Part shown: positions 41,734 to 49,820 of the stretch, piece by piece
Numbering within the stretch: the stretch's first letter is position 1
Layout: the number at the start of each line of letters is the position of its first letter
Origin: JBBQKI01 sp038326725
GTDB lineage: Bacteria; Bacteroidota; Bacteroidia; Flavobacteriales; Flavobacteriaceae
Length of the DNA: 64,000 nt
Direction of reading: 5' to 3'
Assembly (NCBI GenBank): GCA_038326725.1
Contig: JBBQKI010000003.1
Span: 1 to 64,000 of the forward strand
The notes under the pieces: model-generated
Told to the model about the DNA's origin: nothing
Databases searched by the model: none
Seen by the model: only the letters and a program-made list of their open reading frames with translations
Translations under genes and position numbers: made by a program

Positions 41734-42768
41734 TTATTTTATGTACTCAATTTTGTGTATCTCGGAAGTTTCAGGATCAAAGAATCCTTGCTGGGCCATC
41801 CAATCGTCGCTGAAAACTTTGCTCATATAGCGTGAGCCGTGGTCCGGGAAAATTACCACAATATTGCTGTCTTCGGTAAATTTGCCTTCTTCTTCCAACT
41901 GTTTTAAACCTTGCATGGCTGCACCGCTGGTGTAGCCAACAAAAAGCCCTTCGGTTTTTGCAAGTTCCCGGGCGGTGTGCGCACTGGTTTCGTCGGTTAC
42001 TTTTATAAAACTATCGATAATTTTAAAATCGGTGGCGGTGGGAATCAGGTTTTTGCCCAGACCTTCTATGCGGTAGGGATAAATTTCTTTTGAGTCAAAC
42101 TCCCCGGTTTGATGGTATTTCTGTAAAACAGAGCCAAATGCATCAACGCCGATTACTTTAATGGCGGGGTTTTTCTCCTTTAAAAAACGTGCAACACCAG
42201 AGATGGTACCCCCGGTTCCACTACAAGCAACCAAATGGGTGATTTGCCCTTGGGTTTGTTCCCAAATTTCAGGTCCGGTAGAGTAATAATGGGCATCTAT
42301 ATTAAGTTCGTTGAAATATTGATTGATGTAAATTGAACCTTTTATTTCGCTGTGAATCTTTTTTGCCACTTCGTAATAAGAACGCGAATCATCCGCGCTA
42401 ACGTGGGCCGGGCAAACATATACCTTCGCTCCCATCGTTTTCAACATATCTATTTTATCCTTGGATGATTTTGAGCTAACGGCCAAAATGCACTCATAAC
42501 CTTTGATTATGCTTACCATGGCAATGCTGAAACCGGTGTTGCCGCTAGTAGTTTCAATGATGGTGTCGCCAGGTTTTAAAATTCCCCTGCGTTCTGCTTC
42601 TTCAATAATGTAAAGTGCGATGCGATCTTTGGTGGAGTGGCCGGGATTAAACCCTTCTACTTTTGCGAAATAATTACCCTTCATTTTGGAGGTAATTTTA
42701 TTAAGCTTTATCAATGGTGTGTTGCCGATAAGTTCCAACACGTTATTGTGGGCTTTTATTTCTTTCAT
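41734..42768 (-). CDS. PLP-dependent cysteine synthase family protein, candidate cysteate synthase
   Basis: A 344-residue fold-type II PLP enzyme. The PLP lysine is K47 in NPGHSTKDRIA, where most cysteine synthases have PGGSVKDR. TTSGNTGFS and ACSGTGGTISG provide the substrate and phosphate loops. The acceptor nucleophile could be sulfide, homocysteine, or sulfite as in cysteate synthase. The adjacent alpha-oxoamine synthase suggests the last, since cysteate is the capnine precursor in gliding Flavobacteriia. There is no CBS regulatory domain. The serC product O-phosphoserine would be the amino acid donor in that scheme. Confidence 0.8.
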   Translation of the reverse strand: MKEIKAHNNVLELIGNTPLIKLNKITSKMKGNYFAKVEGFNPGHSTKDRIALYIIEEAERRGILKPGDTIIETTSGNTGFSIAMVSIIKGYECILAVSSKSSKDKIDMLKTMGAKVYVCPAHVSADDSRSYYEVAKKIHSEIKGSIYINQYFNELNIDAHYYSTGPEIWEQTQGQITHLVACSGTGGTISGVARFLKEKNPAIKVIGVDAFGSVLQKYHQTGEFDSKEIYPYRIEGLGKNLIPTATDFKIIDSFIKVTDETSAHTARELAKTEGLFVGYTSGAAMQGLKQLEEEGKFTEDSNIVVIFPDHGSRYMSKVFSDDWMAQQGFFDPETSEIHKIEYIK

Positions 42769-42840
42769 AAAAAGGGAATTCGTTAAATCCTTAGTTAAAA
42801 CTAAAATCTAAAACCTTGCAAAAGTACAAAAATATTTCAA

Positions 42841-44892
42841 TTACTCTTTTATTCCTTCCAAGTCGAGTAAAAAAGCATAGTCCATAGCTACCTCTTTTAA
42901 AGCTTCAAACCTGCCGGAAGGCCCGCCGTGACCAGCTTCCATATTGGTCTGCAACAATAAAACCTTGTATCCGGTTTTCTTTTCGCGCAATTTAGCAACC
43001 CATTTGGCCGGTTCCCAGTATTGCACTTGACTGTCATGCAACCCGGTGGTGACGAGCATATTGGGATATTCTTTTTCTACCACGTTATCGTATGGCGAAT
43101 AGGATTTCATATAAAAATAATATTTCTTGTCGTGAGGATTTCCCCATTCGTCATATTCGCCCGTGGTAAGTGGAATAGTATCGTCCAGCATCGTGGTAAG
43201 CACATCCACGAAAGGCACCGAGGAAATAATGCCGTTGTACAGTTGCGGCGCCATGTTTATAATTGCGCCCATCAACAACCCCCCCGCTGAACTGCCCGAT
43301 GCATACAAATGCTTTTCAGAGGTGTAGCCCTCGGCAATTAAAAACTTGGAAACATCGATAAAATCGGTAAATGTATTTTTCTTTTTCAAAAGCTTACCAT
43401 CCTCGTACCATTTGGTGCCCAAATCCTCCCCCCCACGCACGTGAGCCAAGGCATACGCAAAACCACGGTCCAGCAAACTCAGCCGGGCTGTCGAAAAATA
43501 AGGATCCGCAGTGGAGCCATAAGCCCCATAACCATTGAGCAAAAGGGGGTTTGCACCATCTTTTTTGAAGCCTTTTTTATAGACCAGTGAAATGGGGATT
43601 TTTGTGCCGTCTTCCGCAGTTGCCCACAAACGTTTGGATTCGTAATTGTTTTTATCGAATTTTCCACCCAAAACCTCCACTTCTTTTAAAATAGTTTCCT
43701 CTCCCGTTTGCATATTGTAATCAATTACTGAAGCGGGCGTTGTCAGTGAATTGTACCCATAACGCAGGATTTTGGTATCGAATTCAACATTTTGAAGCGT
43801 AAAAGCGGTATAAGTTTCATCGTGAAAAGGAAGGTAATAGCTTGTTCCGCTTTCCCAATTTTGAATCCGGATTTCTGAAAGACCGTTGCTACGTTCACTT
43901 ATAACCAAATATTCCTTGAAAATATCAATGTCTTCCAATAAAATATCCGGGCTATGCTGAATCATTTCCTTCCAATTTTCCTTTTTAGTTTCGGTATCCA
44001 GCGTTTTCATCAATTTAAAATTGACGGCCTTGTCTTTATTGGTTAAAATATAAAAATCATTTTCATAATGGGATATAGTGTATTCCAACCCACGGACCCG
44101 CCGCTGAAAAACCTTGAATTTTTTCTTCGGCGTGTCAGCGCTCAAAATCCGGAATTCCGAGGTTAGGGTACTGTAACAGCCAATCACCAAAAATTTACCG
44201 GATTTTGTTTTGTAAACATAGGTACCAAAAGCTTCATTCTTCTCATTGAAAATCAAACTATCTTTAGAAGAATCGGTGCCAAGGATATGCCTGAAAATTT
44301 TGTCGGCTCTTAATGTTTGTTCGTCCTTTCGGGTGTAAAAAAGGGTTTTATTATCGTTGGCCCAAGTTGAACCGCCCGTAGTACCAACAATCTGGCATTC
44401 CAAAATAGTTCCTGTTTTCAGGTTTTTTACGAAAATATCATAATTCCTACGCCCTAAAGTATCAACCCCATAGGAAACCAACTGATTGTTGTCGCTTACG
44501 TTTATCCCAGAAAGGTTATAAAAAGTATGCCCCTTTGCCATTTCGTTTACATCGAACATAATTTCTTCCGGTGCGTCCAAATTCCCTTTCTTTCGGGTAT
44601 AAATGGGGTAACCTTTTCCTGTTTCAAAACGTGTTATATAATAGTATTCATTATAAAAATAAGGTACAGAACTGTCATCTTCTTTTATACGCGCCTTCAT
44701 TTCCTCAAAAAGGTTTTGCTCAAACTTTTTGGTGTGGGCCGTCATTTTATCAAAATAGTCGTTTTCCGCATTCAAATATTCAATAACGTCTTTCTCCTCC
44801 CGCTGATTGAGCCAATAATAATCATCAATCCGGACATCGCCATGGATTTCAAGTTCTTTGGGTATTTTCTTGGCTTTGGGGGGAGTAATCAT
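42841..44892 (-). CDS. S9 family oligopeptidase (oligopeptidase B type)
   Basis: A 683-residue serine peptidase. The alpha/beta hydrolase domain has S535 in YASGSSAGG, D620 in GLHDSQV and H655 in EAGHGGPSG, the full triad. Residues about 60-420 would be the seven-bladed propeller that restricts substrates to short peptides. The short form without a clear signal peptide suggests a cytoplasmic enzyme. The oligopeptidase B subfamily cleaves after basic residues. The gene is divergent from ybaB, with 145 bp between them. Confidence 0.93.
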   Translation of the reverse strand: MITPPKAKKIPKELEIHGDVRIDDYYWLNQREEKDVIEYLNAENDYFDKMTAHTKKFEQNLFEEMKARIKEDDSSVPYFYNEYYYITRFETGKGYPIYTRKKGNLDAPEEIMFDVNEMAKGHTFYNLSGINVSDNNQLVSYGVDTLGRRNYDIFVKNLKTGTILECQIVGTTGGSTWANDNKTLFYTRKDEQTLRADKIFRHILGTDSSKDSLIFNEKNEAFGTYVYKTKSGKFLVIGCYSTLTSEFRILSADTPKKKFKVFQRRVRGLEYTISHYENDFYILTNKDKAVNFKLMKTLDTETKKENWKEMIQHSPDILLEDIDIFKEYLVISERSNGLSEIRIQNWESGTSYYLPFHDETYTAFTLQNVEFDTKILRYGYNSLTTPASVIDYNMQTGEETILKEVEVLGGKFDKNNYESKRLWATAEDGTKIPISLVYKKGFKKDGANPLLLNGYGAYGSTADPYFSTARLSLLDRGFAYALAHVRGGEDLGTKWYEDGKLLKKKNTFTDFIDVSKFLIAEGYTSEKHLYASGSSAGGLLMGAIINMAPQLYNGIISSVPFVDVLTTMLDDTIPLTTGEYDEWGNPHDKKYYFYMKSYSPYDNVVEKEYPNMLVTTGLHDSQVQYWEPAKWVAKLREKKTGYKVLLLQTNMEAGHGGPSGRFEALKEVAMDYAFLLDLEGIKE

Positions 44893-45037
44893 TTTAATTT
44901 CGCGAAGTTTTTCTTATTAATTTAGGGAATGGCCAAATTTAAGTGAAGCAAATGAAATTTCATCTAATATTTTATAAGAATGCCTGTGTTGGCTTTTTCA
45001 AAATCGTATTTTTGAATTTAATTTAAAAAAAAACGCC

Positions 45038-45364
45038 ATGCTTGGAGATTTAATGGGAATGATGGGAAAACTGAAAGAAACCCAGAAAAAAGTTGAAGAA
45101 ACTAAAATTCGAATGAACAACGTCTTAATAGATGAAAACAGTAGTGATGGACTGCTTAAAGTTACCCTTACTGCAAATCGGGAAATAAAGGATATTTCAA
45201 TAGACGAAAAACTTTTGCTAGATAAAGATCAATTGGAAGACACATTGGTTTTGACGCTTAATAAAGCCATTGAAAAAGCAACAAAAATAAATGAAGATGA
45301 ACTGGCCGCAGTTGCGAAGGAAGGAATGCCAAATATTCCGGGAATGAATGGTTTATTTAAATAA
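45038..45364 (+). CDS. ybaB: YbaB/EbfC family nucleoid-associated protein
   Basis: A 108-residue DNA-binding protein. MLGDLMGMMGKLKETQKKVEE forms the N-terminal helix, and DGLLKVTLTANREIKDISID the beta-hairpin core, as in the family. A TATTTTTG element at 45007-45014 is a plausible -7 box. The Met/Gly-rich C-terminus (NIPGMNGLFK) is as usual for the family. Confidence 0.92.
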   Translation: MLGDLMGMMGKLKETQKKVEETKIRMNNVLIDENSSDGLLKVTLTANREIKDISIDEKLLLDKDQLEDTLVLTLNKAIEKATKINEDELAAVAKEGMPNIPGMNGLFK

Positions 45365-45367
45365 ACA

Positions 45368-46390
45368 TTAAACTGAAAATCCTTTCAAAGTTTCCAAAAA
45401 CCGCTGGTGCATTTCATCTGTATAATCCAAATGGGTTACTATTCGCAGTTTTCCTTGGCCCATTGTGCTGATTTTAATGTCTTTTTGAAATAGTTTTTTT
45501 AAGAAGATTTCCTCTGAAAGATTTTCCGAAAGGTAAAAAATTACAATGTTGGTTTCGGCAGGTTCCACTTTTTTTATGTAGGATTGCTTCGCCAAAACTG
45601 AAGCTATTTCCGAAGTTTTTTTATGGTCATCCGCCAAGCGTTCTACATTATTTTCCAATGCATATAAACCCGCGGCGGCTATAAAACCGATCTGCCGCAT
45701 GCCTCCTCCCAAAACCTTCCGGACGCGCATCGCTTTTTTCATGATTTCCTTTTTCCCCAATAGCACGCTGCCCAAGGGCGTTCCCAAACCTTTGCTCAAA
45801 CAAATGGAAATGGTGTCGAAAACCTTTCCGTAATCTTCAGGTTTCTGTTTTGTAGCCACCAAAGCATTGAATAATCTTGCCCCGTCCAAATGAAGTCCTA
45901 AATTATGCTTGTCACAAACGGTTTTAATCTTTTTGAATTCCCCGAAATCATAACATGCGCCCCCACCTTTGTTCGTGGTATTTTCCAAACAAACTAAGGA
46001 CGTTAGCGGACTGTGGTAAAAATCGGGCGGGTTGATTGCTTCTTCCACTTGGCTTGCCGTAATCATCCCTCGACTGCCGTCCAAGAGTTTGCAAGAAACC
46101 CCGCTGTTGAACGAAACGCCGCCGCCCTCATAATTGTAAACATGTGCCCACGAATTGCAAATCAACTGTTCGCCTGGCTGGGTGTGCATTTTAATGGCAG
46201 CCTGATTTGCCATGCTGCCGGTTGGGAAAAACAGAGCTTCATCCATCCCGAACATGGAGGCAAGTTTTTTTTCCAGTGCATTTACCGTTGGGTCTTCTTT
46301 ATAAACATCATCACCAACTTCAGCATTCATCATTGCTTTTAGCATTCCGGCAGAAGGTTTGGTAACGGTATCGCTTCTAAGATCAATCAT
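45368..46390 (-). CDS. Threonine aldolase (low-specificity, GntG family)
   Basis: A 340-residue PLP enzyme that cleaves threonine or allo-threonine to glycine and acetaldehyde. MIDLRSDTVTKP at the start, the substrate region ENTTNKGGGACY and the PLP lysine K200 in CLSKGLGTPLG are diagnostic. L- or D/L-allo preference cannot be read from sequence. It is convergent with ybaB, 3 bp apart. Confidence 0.94.
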   Translation of the reverse strand: MIDLRSDTVTKPSAGMLKAMMNAEVGDDVYKEDPTVNALEKKLASMFGMDEALFFPTGSMANQAAIKMHTQPGEQLICNSWAHVYNYEGGGVSFNSGVSCKLLDGSRGMITASQVEEAINPPDFYHSPLTSLVCLENTTNKGGGACYDFGEFKKIKTVCDKHNLGLHLDGARLFNALVATKQKPEDYGKVFDTISICLSKGLGTPLGSVLLGKKEIMKKAMRVRKVLGGGMRQIGFIAAAGLYALENNVERLADDHKKTSEIASVLAKQSYIKKVEPAETNIVIFYLSENLSEEIFLKKLFQKDIKISTMGQGKLRIVTHLDYTDEMHQRFLETLKGFSV

Positions 46391-46427
46391 TAACTATTTA
46401 TTTTTATTATTTATAAATCGTAAATCT

Positions 46428-47051
46428 TTAATTGGTAATCCTTCTAAATTTCCCTTGTCCCTCTAAGCCTGAAATAGTTTTATTGAGTTCTTTATCCAAT
46501 ACAATTAACTCAAGTGCATTGTTGGCCCCGGTATTAACGTTCGGGGAATTGGAATCGTTGCCCAGATCGAATTCCTTAAAACTTTTTTCAAATTTTTCCG
46601 AACCAAAATTGAAAGTGTATTCCTTTTGGCAATCCTCTACTTTCATGTTCCCAAAAGGGGATTTATCGGGATTTGCTGCTTTATATGGCTGTACTTCTTC
46701 GGCTCTCAAGGTTTCCTTTAATTGGGACACCCTATCGGTAATATCCGTTTCAATAACTACGGCATCAAAGTCCCCACAATTATCGAATTTTTTGACATTT
46801 GAAATTTCATTTTCTTTCCAAAAAACATACACGGAATAATATGTGGAGGCCGAACTGCACATTTTTCCATCGGACATTTGGAACATTTCAATTTTTCCCT
46901 CACAATGATTTTTACGCGAAAAAACGGCGCCCGAGGAATCAGTGAGTTGACTTATAAATTGTGAAACCATAGAATCCACGAAGGCTTCATCATTTTGGGA
47001 AAAAGCAAACGTTCCCGATGAGATAAGAATAATGAGTAGAAGTTTTTTCAT
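46428..47051 (-). CDS. Exported protein of unknown function
   Basis: A 207-residue protein with a signal peptide (MKKLLLIILISSGTFAFSQ). The mature part has five cysteines and a polar C-terminal region (GNDSNSPNVNTGANNALELI). It resembles no family I recognise. It is likely cotranscribed with the aldolase gene, 37 bp downstream. Confidence 0.7.
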   Translation of the reverse strand: MKKLLLIILISSGTFAFSQNDEAFVDSMVSQFISQLTDSSGAVFSRKNHCEGKIEMFQMSDGKMCSSASTYYSVYVFWKENEISNVKKFDNCGDFDAVVIETDITDRVSQLKETLRAEEVQPYKAANPDKSPFGNMKVEDCQKEYTFNFGSEKFEKSFKEFDLGNDSNSPNVNTGANNALELIVLDKELNKTISGLEGQGKFRRITN

Positions 47052-47234
47052 TTTTTTTTAAAATTTATTGTTGAGGTTTATATTTCAATATTCAATAATT
47101 AAGATTTAAGGATTGAATTACCATCCCAATTTTTTTAACCAGCCTTTGCAATCGCGAACCCTTTTTCAAAAATAGCACGAAATCCTTTCCCCTCATCCAA
47201 GTTAAACCTATTTTTGCTTAATTTCCCATCAATC

Positions 47235-48345
47235 ATGACCACAACAGATCAAATCAAAGACCTTAAGAATCGACTGGATGTTTTAAGGCAATATCTTTGA
47301 CGTAGCCGGTAAGCACATCGAAATTACCAACGACGAGGAAAAAACCTTCAACCCCGATTTTTGGAACAAACCCCAAGAAGCTGAGGCTTTTATGAAGGTT
47401 TTGCGCACAAAAAAAAAGTGGGTGACCGACTACGAAACCGCTTTTTCCTTGACCGAAGAAGCCGAGTTGACCCTTGAATTTTATAGAGAAGGCGAAGGCA
47501 CGTCTGACCAAGTTGACGTTGCATACCAATTGGCCGAAGATGCCATTGAAGCCCTCGAATTCCGTAATATGTTGAGCGAAGAAGGCGATAGCATGAGCGC
47601 CGTGCTTCAAATAACAGCCGGCGCAGGCGGTACCGAAAGTTGCGATTGGGCACAAATGCTAATGCGAATGTATATGATGTGGGCAGAAAAAAACGGTTAT
47701 AAAATGACCGAACTCAACTTTCAGGCGGGCGATGTTGCGGGCGTGAAAACCGTTACCATTGAAATTGACGGGGAATACGCTTTTGGATGGCTCAAAAGCG
47801 AAAACGGCGTGCACCGTTTGGTGCGCATCTCCCCTTTTGACAGCAACGCCAAGCGGCACACCAGTTTTGCATCGGTTTATGTGTATCCGTTGGTGGACGA
47901 TAGTATTGAGATTGAAATCCATCCGAACGATATTTCTTGGGAATTTGCGCGTAGCAGCGGCGCGGGCGGCCAAAACGTGAATAAAGTTGAAACCAAAGCC
48001 ATCCTTACCCATAAGCCCAGCGGTATCGTGATTCACAATAGCGAGACCCGTTCGCAACTCGATAATCGTGAAAAAGCAATGCAAATGCTGAAATCTCAAT
48101 TGTATGAAATTGAATTGCGAAAACAGCAGGCCCAACGCGCCGAAATAGAGAACAACAAAATGGCAATTGAATGGGGTTCGCAAATCCGGAATTATGTGTT
48201 ACATCCCTATAAATTGGTAAAGGACGTGCGAACGGGACACGAAACCGGGAACACCGAAGCCATTTTGGACGGTCAAATCGATGGGTTTTTAAAAGCCTTT
48301 TTGATGATGACGGGGCAAAAGAAGGAAAAGAAAGAGGGGTTTTAA
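47235..48345 (+). CDS. prfB: Peptide chain release factor 2 (programmed +1 frameshift)
   Basis: Recognises UGA and UAA stop codons. The gene is in two frames. ATG 47235 starts MTTTDQIKDLKNRLDVLRQYL, which ends at the TGA 47298-47300; after a +1 shift at CTT the sequence continues in a new frame from GAC 47299 to the TAA at 48345. The full product has 369 residues, the usual RF2 length (about 365). GGQ is in SSGAGGQNVNKVETK, the peptidyl-hydrolysis motif. A TATTTTTG at 47209-47216 is a possible -7 element and gives a leader of about 13 nt. A start at an internal ATG (47392) is a shadow of this frame. It is one of the most conserved recoding sites in bacteria. Confidence 0.97.
47286..47301 (+). 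other. prfB: Programmed +1 frameshift site of prfB
   Basis: Heptamer-like slip CTT-TGA-C at 47295-47301 with the codon TAT before it, identical to the E. coli slippage core. The upstream SD-like stimulator is reduced from AGGGGG to AAGGCA: only AGG (47286-47288) is kept in place. Frameshifting here must use a weak or absent SD contact. Confidence 0.92.
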
Positions 48346-48438
48346 GAAAATTCCAAATTTCAAATGCCAAAAGTAAAAATATAACTTTAAAAAAAAATAG
48401 ATTTCAAGGTAAACTATAAACCCTAAATCCTAAGACAT

Positions 48439-48909
48439 TTGAAGCCTGCTTCCGCAAAAGAAATAAAGACAGAACTTACACATCGCTCCACTCAGGAATT
48501 GATGACACTGGTGTTGCGTTTGTCTCGTTTTAAAAAGGAAAACAAGGAACTCCTCTCCTATTTGCTTTTTGAATCTGAGGATGAAGAAGCGTATATTCAA
48601 GCAATAAAAACGGAAATTGACTTGCAGTTTAAAGCCATCAATTCGAAGTCATTATTTTACATCAAAAAAAGCGTCCGGAAGATTCTTCGGGAAATTAAAA
48701 AGCACATCCGCTATTCGTTAAAGAAAGAAACCGAAGTAGAGCTGTTGCTTTATTACTGTCAAAAACTAAAAAACTTCACTCCGTCCCTTTTGCGCAATAA
48801 CACATTAAAAATACTTTACGAACGACAACTTGAAATTATAAAGAAGAAAATTTCTACATTGCACGAAGATCTGCAATACGACTATATGAATACACTTGAA
48901 GCATTGTAA
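48439..48909 (+). CDS. Helical protein of unknown function
   Basis: A 156-residue soluble protein starting at TTG 48439. It is almost all helical and charged (YIQAIKTEIDLQFKAINSKS, SVRKILREIKKHIRYSLKK) with no signal or membrane segment. It may be conserved in Flavobacteriia, but I recall no assigned family. An ATG does not exist near this start, so the start is uncertain. It lies between prfB and the SIMPL gene, with 93 bp and 51 bp gaps. Confidence 0.7.
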   Translation: MKPASAKEIKTELTHRSTQELMTLVLRLSRFKKENKELLSYLLFESEDEEAYIQAIKTEIDLQFKAINSKSLFYIKKSVRKILREIKKHIRYSLKKETEVELLLYYCQKLKNFTPSLLRNNTLKILYERQLEIIKKKISTLHEDLQYDYMNTLEAL

Positions 48910-48960
48910 AAAAATGCTAATCCTTAAAAAATACAGTTTATTCCTAAACCATTTCAAATT

Positions 48961-49689
48961 ATGAAAACCCTAGTAGCCATAATATTTGCCCTTGCCATAA
49001 TCATTGCCTCCTTTGTTTTGGGCAATGCTTTTATGAATCGTAACCACTCCCAGCAAACCATTTCAGTTACTGGATTGGGGAAGGAAGATTTCACTTCGGA
49101 CCTTATTGTTTGGGAAGGTCGTTTTTCAAAAGAAAACACCAACCTTCAGCAAGCCTATGCAGATTTGGCTAAGGATAAAGACGTTGTTATGCAATATTTG
49201 GTTTCGAAAGGAATTAAAGCCGAGGAAATTGTTTTTACCGCAGTAAGGACAAATGACAAAACTAGGCCCAACTATTCGGCCAACGGCAATTATGTGGGAG
49301 AAGAATTTATTGGTTATATTTTAGAACAGCAAGTGCAGATTGATTCTGAAAACGTAGAAGTGGTTGAGGTGATTTCTAGGGAAATTACCGAACTATTGAA
49401 TAAAGGCGTTCAGTTCTATTCGGACGCTCCGCGTTATTATTACACAAAAATTGAAGATTTAAAAATAGAAATGATTTCGAGAGCCACCGAAAATGCACGG
49501 CTACGAGCCGAAAAAATTGCTGAAAATTCCGGGGCAGGTCTAGGCGAACTGGTTGATGCCCAAATGGGAATTTTTCAAATAACCGGACAAAATTCTGGGG
49601 AAGATTATTCTTGGGGCGGGGCCTTTAATACTTCGGCAAAAGAAAAAACCACTTCTATTACGATGCGGCTTACCTATGAAGTTAAATAA
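48961..49689 (+). CDS. SIMPL domain-containing (DUF541) exported protein
   Basis: A 242-residue protein with one N-terminal signal/anchor helix (about 1-22). TISVTGLGKEDFTSDLIVW begins the SIMPL domain and ends KEKTTSITMRLTYEVK. The family has an OmpF-like beta fold and is linked to cell-envelope stress; members include BP26/OMP28 of Brucella. No catalytic motif exists. It probably acts in the periplasm. Confidence 0.88.
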   Translation: MKTLVAIIFALAIIIASFVLGNAFMNRNHSQQTISVTGLGKEDFTSDLIVWEGRFSKENTNLQQAYADLAKDKDVVMQYLVSKGIKAEEIVFTAVRTNDKTRPNYSANGNYVGEEFIGYILEQQVQIDSENVEVVEVISREITELLNKGVQFYSDAPRYYYTKIEDLKIEMISRATENARLRAEKIAENSGAGLGELVDAQMGIFQITGQNSGEDYSWGGAFNTSAKEKTTSITMRLTYEVK

Positions 49690-49820
49690 TTTTTTTTATC
49701 AATTTTTTTTAAAATTTCACCTCTTAAATTCAGATAAGTATTGTCTTCTTTTTAACAGAACTTTGGCAAACCTCCTTTAAACGCAACTGTATTTTCGCAG
49801 TCAAAGTTAAAAATTATACC

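Noticed and set aside
47658..48183. 174-residue minus-strand frame opposite prfB
   Set aside because: Antisense to a highly conserved gene, with His/Phe-rich composition typical of shadow frames.
47392..48345. prfB as a shorter protein from an internal ATG
   Set aside because: The slip site and upstream frame show the classical two-frame RF2 gene; the internal start would drop the N-terminal domain.
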